Below are positions 53,208-62,476 of a DNA stretch of 64,000 nt, piece by piece. Location of the stretch: assembly GCF_004331255.1 (NCBI RefSeq), contig NZ_SJOF01000003.1, forward strand, positions 62,001 to 126,000, read 5' to 3'. Every line of letters starts with the position of its first letter. The stretch's first letter is position 1. The notes under the pieces were generated by a model that ran no database searches, was not told where the DNA came from, and worked only from the letters and a program-made list of their open reading frames with translations. Made by a program: the position numbers and the translations under genes. This DNA comes from Acinetobacter sp. ANC 4173. GTDB taxonomy: Bacteria > Pseudomonadota > Gammaproteobacteria > Pseudomonadales > Moraxellaceae.

Positions 53208-54440
53208 ATGAGCCAACATCTTTCCCTGCCTAAAGATAAAATTCGTTTCTTGTTGTTAGAAGGCGTTCACCAAAACGCAGTCGACACTTTAAATGCTGCT
53301 GGATACACCAACATCGATTATCGTAAAACTGCGCTTGACGGTGAAGCGTTGAAAGAAGCGATCAAAGATGCACACTTCATTGGTATTCGTTCCCGTACTC
53401 AATTGACTGAAGAAGTTTTTGAAGCAGCAAACAAATTAATTGCTGTGGGCTGTTTCTGTATCGGGACCAACCAAGTGAACTTAAATGCTGCGATGGTTCG
53501 TGGTATTCCAGTCTTTAACGCACCCTATTCAAATACACGTTCAGTGGCTGAACTTGTACTTGCGGAAGCTATTCTTCTTCTTCGCCGTGTACCTGAAAAA
53601 TCAACAGATACACATGCGGGCGGTTGGAACAAATCTGCTGTAGGTTCGTTTGAAACACGCGGTAAAACTTTAGGTATCGTGGGTTATGGTTCAATCGGTT
53701 CTCAACTTTCTGTTTTAGCTGAAAGCATGGGGATGAAAGTCATCTATTTTGACGCAGTCACTAAATTACCTTTAGGTAACGCACGTCAAGTTGGTAGCAT
53801 GGCTGAACTTCTTGCTAATGCTGATGTGGTTTCTTTACACGTTCCAGATGTTCCGTCTACACGTAACTTCTTCGGTAAAGACCAATTTGCACAAATGAAA
53901 GAAGGTTCAATCTTCATCAATGCTGCGCGTGGTACATGTGTCATCATCGAAGACTTAGCAGATGCCTTAAAATCAGGTCATGTAGCGGGTGCTGCGATTG
54001 ACGTGTTCCCGAAAGAACCAAAAGCCAATGGTGAAGAATTTGTTTCTCCACTACGTAACATTCCAAACGTGATCTTAACCCCGCACGTGGGCGGTTCAAC
54101 TATGGAAGCACAAGCAAACATTGGTTTAGAAGTCGCTGAGAAATTCGTTTCTTACTCAGACAAGGGGATGACCCTCTCTGCTGTAAACTTCCCAGAAATT
54201 GCGTTGCCATTAACTGAAGGTAAACACCGTCTACTTCACATTCACAAGAATGTGCCTGGCGTACTTTCAAAAATCAACAACTTGTTTGCTGAACACGGCA
54301 TCAACATCTCTGGTCAGTCTTTAATGACCAAAGGTGATGTCGGCTATTTAGTCATGGATGTTGATGCAACTGCATCTCAAGAAGCACTTGATACATTACA
54401 AGACGTTGAAGGTACAATCCGCGTTCGCGTATTGTTCTAA
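53208..54440 (+). CDS. serA: D-3-phosphoglycerate dehydrogenase
   Basis: 410 residues, NAD-dependent enzyme of serine synthesis, also able to reduce 2-oxoglutarate. The catalytic domain has VGYGSIGSQLSVLAE (NAD loop), LHVPDVPSTRNFF, and the triad Arg/Glu/His in NAARG, and HVGGSTMEAQ. A C-terminal ACT domain (KHRLLHIHKNVPGVLSKINNLFAE...) gives serine feedback control. Length matches E. coli SerA (410). Codons are optimised (frequent favoured triplets), consistent with high expression. It diverges from the D-2-hydroxyglutarate dehydrogenase gene and has its own terminator. Confidence 0.96.
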   Translation: MSQHLSLPKDKIRFLLLEGVHQNAVDTLNAAGYTNIDYRKTALDGEALKEAIKDAHFIGIRSRTQLTEEVFEAANKLIAVGCFCIGTNQVNLNAAMVRGIPVFNAPYSNTRSVAELVLAEAILLLRRVPEKSTDTHAGGWNKSAVGSFETRGKTLGIVGYGSIGSQLSVLAESMGMKVIYFDAVTKLPLGNARQVGSMAELLANADVVSLHVPDVPSTRNFFGKDQFAQMKEGSIFINAARGTCVIIEDLADALKSGHVAGAAIDVFPKEPKANGEEFVSPLRNIPNVILTPHVGGSTMEAQANIGLEVAEKFVSYSDKGMTLSAVNFPEIALPLTEGKHRLLHIHKNVPGVLSKINNLFAEHGINISGQSLMTKGDVGYLVMDVDATASQEALDTLQDVEGTIRVRVLF

Positions 54441-54454
54441 GTTATTCGATGTGA

Positions 54455-54486
54455 AAAACCACAGACTTGTGTCTGTGGTTTTTTAT
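54455..54486 (+). terminator. Rho-independent terminator of serA
   Basis: AACCACAGAC-TTGT-GTCTGTGGTT (54457-54480) with A5 before and a T run after. Confidence 0.92.
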
Positions 54487-54535
54487 TGATCTATCCTCCG
54501 CTTAATTGGATCAATAAAAAGCATTTCACAGCTCA

Positions 54536-54575
54536 AAACCGATCTATTGCCTATGGGGAATAGATCGGTTTTGTT
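54536..54575. repeat. Second strong hairpin downstream of serA
   Basis: AAACCGATCTATT (54536-54548) pairs with AATAGATCGGTTT (54559-54571) across a 10-nt loop, then TTGTTTC. A nearby imperfect pair TTGATC...GATCAA spans 54486-54514. Could be a second terminator or the 3' end of a small RNA. Confidence 0.55.
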
Positions 54576-54720
54576 TCAATGCAGCCTCTCGTTTTAATCT
54601 GCATCTATGACACAGCATTGATTTAGTTCATCCGCTACAAGCTATTTTACCTGCGCAGTGTTATGATTGAAAAAAATACACAAATTGACCAACCGATATA
54701 AAATATAACGCACTAGACCC

Positions 54721-55626
54721 ATGCTGAACTTAAAAAAACCCTCTTATTTACAAGCGGTGTTCCTGCTCTTTATTGCCATGCTCTGTGTGCAAAGTAGTGG
54801 TTCATTGGCCAAAATTCTATTTCAGCAATTTCCTGTTTTAACGGTTTCTGCCATGCGTATGCTGCTCGGCGCGCTGATTCTGGCGATTATTTTTCAAATC
54901 TGGAAAATTAATTTTAAAAGTGTCCGTTGGTCTTCTATTTTAAGTTACGGCATTGCACTGGCAGGCATGAACGGACTGTTTTACTTATCGATTGAACGGC
55001 TCCCTTTGGGTATTGCCGTCTCGTTTGAGTTTATTGGTCCCTTAAGCGTTGCCTTGTACTATGCACGGCAAAAATACGATTTACTTTGGGTCAGCATGGC
55101 AATTTTAGGCTTAGTCTTGCTGTTTCCTTTTGACCAAGCCACACAATCGCTCGATTTAATAGGCATTGCCTTCGCGATTGGCGCAGGGGCATGTTGGGCG
55201 GTTTATATTATTGCGGGGCAACGTCCTTCAGGTATTTCAGGCAATCATACCGTGTGTTTGGGCATGTTTGTCGGCATGCTGTGCTTACTCCCCGTTGCCT
55301 TATTTTCAGGCATGACCAGTAATGTTTTCCAGCCCCCCAATTTATTCTATTTTATCGGTTTAGCCATTCTGGCAAGTGCTTTACCCTTTACCTTAGAAAT
55401 GATTGCCTTACGTAATTTGACTGCTTTGAGCTTTGGGACCTTAATGAGTCTAGAACCTGCCATTGCAGCATTATCAGGCTTCGTCTTTCTAAATGAACAA
55501 TTACTCTGGACACAGTGGCTGGCGCTCAGCACCATTATTATAGCTTCAATTGGTTGTACCTATACCACACAACAAGCCAAACGTCGTACCGAAGCCAACT
55601 TAAAATCATCGGGTAAATCAATGTGA
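54721..55626 (+). CDS. EamA (DMT) family exporter, first of a tandem pair
   Basis: 301 residues, about ten hydrophobic segments in two EamA repeats, similar to RhtA/threonine-homoserine exporters. SSGSLAKILFQQFPVLTVSAMRM and RLPLGIAVSFEFIGPLSVALYYAR are the N-terminal landmarks; the C-terminal repeat ends with a basic tail. No clear ribosome site before ATG 54721. It is a paralogue of the next gene and both probably arose by duplication. Confidence 0.87.
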   Translation: MLNLKKPSYLQAVFLLFIAMLCVQSSGSLAKILFQQFPVLTVSAMRMLLGALILAIIFQIWKINFKSVRWSSILSYGIALAGMNGLFYLSIERLPLGIAVSFEFIGPLSVALYYARQKYDLLWVSMAILGLVLLFPFDQATQSLDLIGIAFAIGAGACWAVYIIAGQRPSGISGNHTVCLGMFVGMLCLLPVALFSGMTSNVFQPPNLFYFIGLAILASALPFTLEMIALRNLTALSFGTLMSLEPAIAALSGFVFLNEQLLWTQWLALSTIIIASIGCTYTTQQAKRRTEANLKSSGKSM

Positions 55627-55709
55627 TTAGCTAAACTATTCATCATAACCATGTTCTGATTTCACCTAATCTTCTTTTTGCTTTTTTTGTCATGGAGACC
55701 ACAACTGAT

Positions 55710-56597
55710 ATGCCAAACAGTCAACTGAGTGCCGTATTTTTCATGGTACTCTCCATGCTGTCCTATCAAGTCAGTGCCTCATTTGCCAAACAGCTCATGC
55801 AAGCATTAGACCCGTTTACCGTAGTGACCTTACGGCTTAGCTTTGCATCTATTTTGGTGGTGTTGATGTTCCGTTCATGGAAAATCATCCAGCGCCTCCC
55901 CCATTTAAAATGGCGTGATTTACTGTTTTACAGTGCCGCTGTCTGCGTCATGAATGTTTTGTTCTATGCCTCTTTAGGCAAGTTACCGCAAGGCATTGCC
56001 GTTGGATTAGAGTTTTTAGGACCACTGACCTTAGCGCTGCTCTCGATTAAACACAAAAGTGATTATATTTGGGTCGGACTCGCGATTGCAGGAATTGCCC
56101 TGATGGTGCCTTGGCAAGATGCACACGCCCACAATTTTTCTTATATTGGTGCAGCATGTGCATTAGGTGCAGGTATTTGTTGGGCATTTTATATTTATTT
56201 TGGTCAAAGAGTTGCACGCCAAAATATGGGAATGCACGCACTGAGTATCGCCATTGTACTGTCAACGCTAATTTTATTGCCGATTAATAGCATTCGTAAT
56301 CCTGACGCAATGCTGCAATTTCAATATTGGCCACAAGCTTTAATGATTGCCCTCTTGGCCACTGCCATTCCTTATACCCTTGATTTAATGGCACTCAAAC
56401 GTCTGAGTAAACTCAGCTATGGCACACTGTCTAGCTTATCTCCCGCTTTAGCAGCAATTGCTGGTATGCTGCTGTTAAAAGAACATATCACCCTCTGGCA
56501 AACCTTGGCCCTGATATGCATTATGACCGCCTCGGTCGGTGTCACCTATCGTGCCAGTCGCACTGCGCCTGAATCTGACGAAGCATCATCCTCTTAA
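55710..56597 (+). CDS. EamA (DMT) family exporter, second of a tandem pair
   Basis: 295 residues when started at ATG 55710 (MPNSQLSAVFFMVLS); a start at ATG 55692 would add six residues but has no ribosome site, whereas GGAG at 55694-55697 can serve the later one. VSASFAKQLMQALDPFTVVTLRLSF and KLPQGIAVGLEFLGPLTLAL mirror the corresponding parts of the preceding gene, so this is its tandem paralogue. Ten hydrophobic segments. Substrate unknown; likely amino-acid or metabolite export. Confidence 0.87.
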   Translation: MPNSQLSAVFFMVLSMLSYQVSASFAKQLMQALDPFTVVTLRLSFASILVVLMFRSWKIIQRLPHLKWRDLLFYSAAVCVMNVLFYASLGKLPQGIAVGLEFLGPLTLALLSIKHKSDYIWVGLAIAGIALMVPWQDAHAHNFSYIGAACALGAGICWAFYIYFGQRVARQNMGMHALSIAIVLSTLILLPINSIRNPDAMLQFQYWPQALMIALLATAIPYTLDLMALKRLSKLSYGTLSSLSPALAAIAGMLLLKEHITLWQTLALICIMTASVGVTYRASRTAPESDEASSS

Positions 56598-56778
56598 ATC
56601 CGAATTTAATGCCTAAAGAACAGTGGCTACATTTGAATTTCAGCAACTGTTCTTGAAACGACAGAATTTCATCTCGTCAAAGGTTCTCAACTAAAATACG
56701 CCTACTGGAATGCCCTTGAATTCAATTCGCTGAAAAACTCATATCATCCAAAGGATCGAAAGGAACATAAGAATAACA

Positions 56779-57881
56779 ATGCAATCACATATTCGCCTCA
56801 ATATGATGGTTAAAAACGAATCTGCGGTGATTTTACGATGTTTAAAATCGGTCAAACCGTGGATTCATTCTTGGATAATTGTCGATACGGGTTCAACCGA
56901 TGGCACGTAAAAACTGATTCAAGACTTTATGCAGGATTTACCAGACCAGCTGTTTGAGCGCCCTTGGCACAATTTTGGTTTTAATCGTACCGAAGCTTTA
57001 CAATTGGCACAGGATTCTTCCTTTCCCCCATGCCGACTATTTAATCTTTATTGATGCCGATGAAAGCTTATTGGTACAACCCGAATTTCAATGCGGTACA
57101 TTATCGGATACAGCGTATTATTTTGAATGTATCTATGATCATTTACGTTATCAACCCAATGCCCTGATTTCGACCAAATTGCCTTGGGTGTGGAAAGGCG
57201 TATTACGTGAATATCTTGATTCTACTTCGCCTCATCAATGGACGTCTCTTGAAGGTCCACGCATTTTTATACAACACGACAGTGCCCGCGAACATGATCC
57301 GCAAACCTATCTCAAAGATATTGAAGTTTTAAGGCAGGGTATTCTGGATGAAGCAGATAATCTACGCTATCAATGTTATCTCGTACAGAGTTATCAAGAT
57401 GAACACATGCCACAACAGGCACTAGAGGCGTATCAACGACCTGCCAATCTAGGAGGTTGGGAAGAAGAACGTTGGATGGCGCAGTTTAGAGCAGTGTAGT
57501 TTAGAGCAGCACAATTAACCGAATGATTCAACAAACCCATCGAACAAATTGATATGGCGTACTCACAGGCTTGGGGCAGCCGTCCACAACGCGCAGAGCC
57601 ATTATATGAACTGGCGCGCTATTATCGTGAACAAAAGCAATTTGAAACCGCGTGCCAATTTGCCTTACAAGATTGCCAGATCAAACATCCGAGGATATTT
57701 TATTTGTTGATGACAGTGTCTACTCATGGAGTAGCGCTGGATGAATTAAGTGTTGCAGCATCCTATTGCCCACACTATAAAGAGAACAACAAAAAAGCCA
57801 TCCTCAAATTATTGATGAAACAAAAAATACCCTACCTCCGAAGAAGCACGACTCATGACCAATCTACGCGTCTATAAATGA
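56779..57881 (+). pseudogene. Decayed family 2 glycosyltransferase
   Basis: Remains of a glycosyltransferase of the GT2 type with a trailing TPR-like part. The first fragment reads IRLNMMVKNES...VDTGSTDGT, then a TAA stop at 56908-56910. The frame changes near 57020, after which HADYLIFIDADES with the DxD motif appears. An in-frame TAG at 57497-57499 comes from a 15-bp tandem duplication (AGTTTAGAGCAG repeated at 57483 and 57498), and a TGA follows at about 57522. Later PSEDILFVDDSVYSW and PTSEEARLMTNLRVYK can only be read after further frame changes. At least two frameshifts and three stops; not functional. Confidence 0.88.
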
Positions 57882-57883
57882 AA

Positions 57884-57906
57884 AAACCTTGCCGAAGCAA
57901 GGGTCA
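57884..57906 (-). terminator. Rho-independent terminator of the TSUP gene
   Basis: On the minus strand CCTTGC-TTCG-GCAAGG then TTTTTT, a stable UUCG-tetraloop hairpin. Confidence 0.88.
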
Positions 57907-57925
57907 CTTAGAAATTGGATTTAAA

Positions 57926-57951
57926 CAGCTGATGCAAAATTGCATCAGCTG
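57926..57951. repeat. Perfect 26-nt palindromic hairpin before the TSUP terminator
   Basis: CAGCTGATGCAA-AA-TTGCATCAGCTG; very stable, just past the TSUP stop codon on the minus strand. Confidence 0.7.
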
Positions 57952-57956
57952 AACCT

Positions 57957-58727
57957 TCAAGCTGTGAAGAAAATTTGGTAACTTAATCGGACAATTAAAA
58001 TAGACACTAACACTAAAAAGATAATACGAATAAAACCACTACCATATTTTAAAGCGAGTTTAACCCCAACCAAAGAACCTGCAATATTGGCAACGGCCAT
58101 GATTAAACCAATGCCAAATAACACATGACCTGCGGGCACAAAAAAACTCAGTGCAGCAAAATTGGTCATGAAATTGGCAATTTTGGAGAGCGCCGAAGCA
58201 TGAATAAAATCGACTTTTAAGTAGCGAATAAAATAGAAAATAAAGAAACTGCCCGTTCCTGGTCCAAAAATTCCATCATAAAAGCCAATCAAAACACTGC
58301 CGACCGCTGCAAGTACCAGTATTTTAGTGGTGATTTCCTGTTGAAAATGTACCTGACCAAATTGTTTCTTCATGAATGTGTAAATTGCGATAATAATCAA
58401 CATACACAGCACAAAGGGTTTCAGTACTTGGGTGGGAATCATGGAAACACAGGCGGCTCCCAAATAGGAACTAATAAAAGCACCTACCCCTATCACCAAC
58501 AGCAATTTCCACGATAATGATACGCGACGCATAAATGAAAATGCCGCAGATGCCGTACCAAAAATAGAAGAGAGTTTATTGGTGCCAAAAACTGTGGCAG
58601 GGGCCAACTGTGGCATTGCCCCCATAATGGCAGGGATTTGAATTAAGCCACCCCCGCCTACTGCGGCATCAATTGCGCCCGCACAAAAAGCAAAGAAGAC
58701 CAAACTCAGAATAAGATCAAGTTCCAT
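57957..58727 (-). CDS. TSUP family (TauE/SafE) membrane transporter
   Basis: 256 residues, about eight helices. The N-terminal GAIDAAVGGGGLIQIPAIM and the second repeat IGFYDGIFGPGTGSFFIFYFIRYL are the two TSUP signatures. Family members export sulfite, sulfoacetate or similar anions; substrate unassigned. It lies 13 bases downstream of truB on the same strand, with GGAGG before the ATG, so likely cotranscribed with truB. Confidence 0.9.
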   Translation of the reverse strand: MELDLILSLVFFAFCAGAIDAAVGGGGLIQIPAIMGAMPQLAPATVFGTNKLSSIFGTASAAFSFMRRVSLSWKLLLVIGVGAFISSYLGAACVSMIPTQVLKPFVLCMLIIIAIYTFMKKQFGQVHFQQEITTKILVLAAVGSVLIGFYDGIFGPGTGSFFIFYFIRYLKVDFIHASALSKIANFMTNFAALSFFVPAGHVLFGIGLIMAVANIAGSLVGVKLALKYGSGFIRIIFLVLVSILIVRLSYQIFFTA

Positions 58728-58740
58728 AGTATTGAGCCTC

Positions 58741-59646
58741 CTAAAAATTCAAAACACGTTTAGGAATTAAACGCTTCCGATCATTAATTTCGGCCAAGCC
58801 TAAGCACTTTTCACCATCAAAAACCAGCACTTGGGCTTCCGCAGCATGCTCAATATTACTTTCCATGCCGCGACTAAAATATTCTGCCCGACCTTCAGGA
58901 ACTTGAATTTGAGTAAAATGCTGAACAGGTGCATACACAGGCAATAACAGTGCTTCACGCTCTTGTTCGGTTAAGCCTTCTAAATAATCAATCGTGTAAC
59001 TTGGAATCAGCTCAAAATGACCCGTCTGAATACGGTGCAAATACGTCAAATGCCCTTGCGTCCCTAAAGCCTTGGCAATATCTTCCCCCAACACACGAAT
59101 ATAGGTGCCTTTGGAACAGGTCACATCCAAGGTAATGCTGTTTTCAGTAAAGGAAAGTAGCTGAATCGCCTCAATGGTAATAGGACGTGCTTCACGTTCC
59201 ACTTCAATCCCTTTACGCGCCAATTCGTATAGCGGACGACCCTGCTTTTTGAGTGCCGAATACATCGGTGGAATTTGCTGAATTTCTCCAACAAACTGAT
59301 TCAATACCTGCTGAATTTTAGCTTCAGTCAGTTCTGGCACCACTTGTTCAAGTAATATCGAACCTTCCACATCACCCGTAGTTGTGCTGTGTCCAAGCTT
59401 TATCGTGGTTTGATAACGCTTGGTCGAATCTAATAAGAAATGAGAAAACTTCGTGGCTTCACCAAAGCAAATCGGTAATAGACCTGATGCCAGCGGATCT
59501 AAAGCACCTGTATGCCCTGCTTTCTCTGCCCTCAATAACCAGCGTACTTTTTGTAATGCCGCATTTGAACTAATACCCAAGGGTTTATTTAACAAAAATA
59601 CCCCATGAACCGCGCGGCGCTGGATTTTTGCAGCAGATGATTTCAT
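58741..59646 (-). CDS. truB: tRNA pseudouridine-55 synthase TruB
   Basis: 301 residues, makes pseudouridine 55 in the T-loop of tRNAs. [15 protein letters not shown], the catalytic GALDPLASG with D50, and the later [21 protein letters not shown] and [16 protein letters not shown] segments identify it. A C-terminal PUA-like part ends with CLGLAEI. It normally sits near rbfA/infB; here that context is absent, and truB is next to the TSUP gene and divergent from the lipase pair. Confidence 0.95.
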   Translation of the reverse strand: MKSSAAKIQRRAVHGVFLLNKPLGISSNAALQKVRWLLRAEKAGHTGALDPLASGLLPICFGEATKFSHFLLDSTKRYQTTIKLGHSTTTGDVEGSILLEQVVPELTEAKIQQVLNQFVGEIQQIPPMYSALKKQGRPLYELARKGIEVEREARPITIEAIQLLSFTENSITLDVTCSKGTYIRVLGEDIAKALGTQGHLTYLHRIQTGHFELIPSYTIDYLEGLTEQEREALLLPVYAPVQHFTQIQVPEGRAEYFSRGMESNIEHAAEAQVLVFDGEKCLGLAEINDRKRLIPKRVLNF

Positions 59647-59799
59647 AACTCAGAACACGTATTTCAACTGCCGCAATACTAACAACCGCTCATCTAGTTT
59701 TACAACTTTTCTGTTGTTTATTTGCATTCGCATTGCACAATGAAACAAGTTCAGATGATGAACTCAATAAAAATTAAAAATCGATATTAGGCATAGGAT

Positions 59800-60834
59800 A
59801 TGCAAAAAAAGAAATTATGGCTGATACTTGCCGTTGTACTGGTTATTCTACTTGGCTTTTTAGTGTGGCTTGCGCCAAGCGCAACCACAGGCTCCAATAC
59901 AGTCCCCAATCCACTCGTAGATGCGCAGCAGAATTCAATTTCCGCACTTACAGGAAATACAGCATCGCATGGCACCACACAGCCTTTTGTCAGTACAAGC
60001 CAACAAGACACTGAAGTCAATTGTCAGCTCAGTTTAAATCAAAGTCAGCATTTAATCGTGGATGAACAAACACGGAATTGCTTTGAATATTTCATTACCC
60101 AATATGGGGAAAAACAGATTGATCAAATTAAGCAAGACTTCACGCGCTACATGCAAAAAGGCTACAAAGAACCCGCATTAGGCCAAATTATTGATTTATG
60201 GAATCGCTATATTGATTACCGTATTCAGTTAGGCAACTTAAAAGAACCCAACTTAGATAAACAAGACCCTGAGTACTATCGAAAAGTTTTTGCACTGATG
60301 AAAAACTTACGCACACAATTTTTTTCCCCTACTGAAATTGAGGGATTATTTGGTGCAGAAAATACCTACCATGAATATACCTTAGACCGTATGTCGATCA
60401 TGGCAGACCCATCTCTAAATGAAATTCAAAAAGCCCAAAAACTAAAAGGACTATTTGCTCAGTTGCCTGAAGACTGGCGTGAAAACCTTGAACAATTGTC
60501 TAAATTGGAAGATCTACGCAAACTGACTGGCGATATTAAAGCCCGTGGCGGTTCTGCTGAAGAGCTTCGCCAAATGCGCATGAATTTAGTCGGTGCAGAA
60601 GCAACCGCTAGACTGGAACAATTGGATCAAGATCGAGGTCAATGGAAATCACGTGTGAATCAATATTTAACGCAACGTGAGCAGATACTGAATAGCCAGA
60701 TGAGTGAATCTGCACAACAGCAAGCGATTGCTCAATTACGCCAACAACAATTTAAAAATCCACAAGAACAACTTCGACTTGAAACCTTTGAAACCACCCA
60801 TGACTCAGGAGGAAAACTTCCCTTCGCAGAATAA
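59800..60834 (+). CDS. lipB: Lipase-specific foldase (lipase chaperone, Lif)
   Basis: 344 residues. An N-terminal membrane anchor (LWLILAVVLVILLGFLVWLA) leads into a variable linker and then the Lif domain, with the equivalent of the RxxFDY foldase motif in TRNCFEYFITQYG, and long helical parts (QIKQDFTRYMQ..., RLEQLDQDRGQWKSRV). It is anchored in the inner membrane and folds the lipase in the periplasm. It lies upstream of lipA, the order found in Acinetobacter, whereas in Pseudomonas the lipase gene comes first. The gap to lipA is 35 bases. Confidence 0.92.
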   Translation: MQKKKLWLILAVVLVILLGFLVWLAPSATTGSNTVPNPLVDAQQNSISALTGNTASHGTTQPFVSTSQQDTEVNCQLSLNQSQHLIVDEQTRNCFEYFITQYGEKQIDQIKQDFTRYMQKGYKEPALGQIIDLWNRYIDYRIQLGNLKEPNLDKQDPEYYRKVFALMKNLRTQFFSPTEIEGLFGAENTYHEYTLDRMSIMADPSLNEIQKAQKLKGLFAQLPEDWRENLEQLSKLEDLRKLTGDIKARGGSAEELRQMRMNLVGAEATARLEQLDQDRGQWKSRVNQYLTQREQILNSQMSESAQQQAIAQLRQQQFKNPQEQLRLETFETTHDSGGKLPFAE

Positions 60835-60869
60835 TTCTGCACAACCAAACCTTTTTTCAGGATGAAAAT

Positions 60870-61853
60870 ATGTATAAAACGAAAAAAATAGCACATAGCA
60901 TTTCACTGCTGGGTTTAGCCGCATGCATCGGATTCGCCACCAGTTCGGTCACAGCGGGCGTGCTGAGCGTAAACACCTCCGCTCAAAGTACCTATGCCAA
61001 AACCAAATACCCGTTATTATTTACCCATGGGATGTTTGGTTTTAGTCGTGTTGGCACTGCTGAATTCGGCTTGGATTATTGGTATCAAATACTGCCCGAT
61101 CTGGCACGTAATGGTGCAACCACTTTTGCTGCGCAAATCTCACCTTTAGAATCGACCGAAGTCCGTGGTGAACAACTGCTACAGCAAGTCGAAGAAGTGA
61201 TGGCCATTACCGGTAAATCCAAAGTGAATTTAATTGGACATAGCCATGGGGGACCGACGATTCGCTATGTCGAGGCAGTTGAACCTCAATATGTCGCTTC
61301 CCTCACTGGGGTGGGTGCGACATTTAGAGGTTCCAAAGTCGCAGATGATTTACTGTCAAGCCAAACAGGTTCACAGCTCTTGAGCATCGCTACAGATTAT
61401 ATTATTGGACCAATCATTACCTTTGCAGAAGGAAACCCTGCACTGAAAAGTGATCTTAACGCCTCTCTAAGCTCGATCAGCGAAAAAGGTTCTCAAGTCT
61501 TCAATCAAAAATACCCAACCACGGCCTTAGCATCGGACTGTAGTAAAAGCGGAGCCAGCTCCAATAATGGGATCTACTATTATTCTTGGACAGGAACCTC
61601 TCAAGTGACCAACGTCATTGATGTTGCAGACAGTGCCATTTCGCTACTGGCTCCAATCTCCTATCTCAGCACTGACAATGATGGATTGGTTACGCGTTGC
61701 AGCACCCATTTCGGAAAAGTCATTCGTGATAATTACAGTTGGAATCACTTAGATGAGGTCAATCAAGTTTTGGGATTAAGAGGTCTCTTCAGCCCAGATC
61801 CCGTCGATGTTTATCGTCAACATGCCAACCGCTTAAAACTTCAAGGTCTTTAA
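60870..61853 (+). CDS. lipA: Secreted triacylglycerol lipase (family I.1-type)
   Basis: 327 residues. Signal peptide MYKTKKIAHSISLLGLAACIGFATSSVTAG. The oxyanion-hole region is LLFTHGMFGF; the nucleophile elbow is GHSHGG with S125; the other triad members are D271 (STDNDGL) and H293 (WNHLDE). The Cys224-Cys277 pair and D295 fit the disulfide and calcium site of Pseudomonas-type lipases. It is exported by Sec, folded by the upstream chaperone and released by type II secretion. Ribosome site CAGGATGA. Confidence 0.95.
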   Translation: MYKTKKIAHSISLLGLAACIGFATSSVTAGVLSVNTSAQSTYAKTKYPLLFTHGMFGFSRVGTAEFGLDYWYQILPDLARNGATTFAAQISPLESTEVRGEQLLQQVEEVMAITGKSKVNLIGHSHGGPTIRYVEAVEPQYVASLTGVGATFRGSKVADDLLSSQTGSQLLSIATDYIIGPIITFAEGNPALKSDLNASLSSISEKGSQVFNQKYPTTALASDCSKSGASSNNGIYYYSWTGTSQVTNVIDVADSAISLLAPISYLSTDNDGLVTRCSTHFGKVIRDNYSWNHLDEVNQVLGLRGLFSPDPVDVYRQHANRLKLQGL

Positions 61854-61863
61854 TCATCAAACA

Positions 61864-61893
61864 TAAAAAATGCGCCATTTGGCGCATTTTTTA
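61864..61893. terminator. Bidirectional terminator between lipA and rplS
   Basis: TGCGCCATTTGGCGCA flanked by A6 and T6. Confidence 0.92.
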
Positions 61894-61913
61894 ACTCGTG
61901 TAAAAACTTAAAA

Positions 61914-62288
61914 TTAAGCTTTAACTTTACGAGCTGGTAATTTTTCACGAATACGTGCAGCTTTACCAGACAATTCACGTAGGTAGTAAAGTTTAGCACG
62001 ACGAACGTCACCACGACGTTTCACTTCGATTTTAGCAACAACTGGAGAGTGAGTTTGGAAAACACGCTCAACACCAACACCGCTAGAAATTTTACGTACT
62101 GTGAACGCAGAGTTCAAACCACGGTTTTTCTTCGCGATTACAACACCTTCAAATGCTTGAAGACGCTCACGATCACCTTCTTTTACTTTTACCTGAACGA
62201 TAACAGTATCACCTGGTGCAAAAGCAGGGATGTCTTGTTTAAGCTGTGCATTTTCAACAGCTTGTACTAAAGGATGCTTACCGCTCAT
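61914..62288 (-). CDS. rplS: 50S ribosomal protein L19
   Basis: 124-residue ribosomal protein at the 30S-50S interface. [29 protein letters not shown] and the [24 protein letters not shown] part identify it. Start ATG 62288 has GGAGATACCCC before it. It is last in the rpsP-rimM-trmD-rplS operon, separated from trmD by about 188 bases that include a hairpin (62307-62333). Confidence 0.95.
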   Translation of the reverse strand: MSGKHPLVQAVENAQLKQDIPAFAPGDTVIVQVKVKEGDRERLQAFEGVVIAKKNRGLNSAFTVRKISSGVGVERVFQTHSPVVAKIEVKRRGDVRRAKLYYLRELSGKAARIREKLPARKVKA

Positions 62289-62306
62289 GGGGTATCTCCA
62301 ATATGT

Positions 62307-62333
62307 GTGGGTCAGAAGAGGTCTGAGATCCAC
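62307..62333 (-). promoter_or_regulatory. Hairpin in the rplS leader
   Basis: GTGG and TCAGA pair with TCTGA and CCAC around a short loop, 19 bases upstream of the rplS start. Might allow separate control of L19. Confidence 0.4.
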
Positions 62334-62476
62334 TGGGTATAGAGGCTAAAATCGCATAGACCCGATTGACTTTCCCTTTATGCTTGACCGCTTCAAGACA
62401 TAAAGAGCCTAATAAACAACACTTCAACACAACCGTTCAAGCATTGGATTCGGAAAATAACCTGAAGTTATCTGCC

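Noticed and set aside
56954..57499. Intact 181-residue protein from the middle of the glycosyltransferase region.
   Set aside because: Its first 20 or so residues are out-of-frame sequence; the conserved motifs continue from an earlier frame, so it is a pseudogene fragment.
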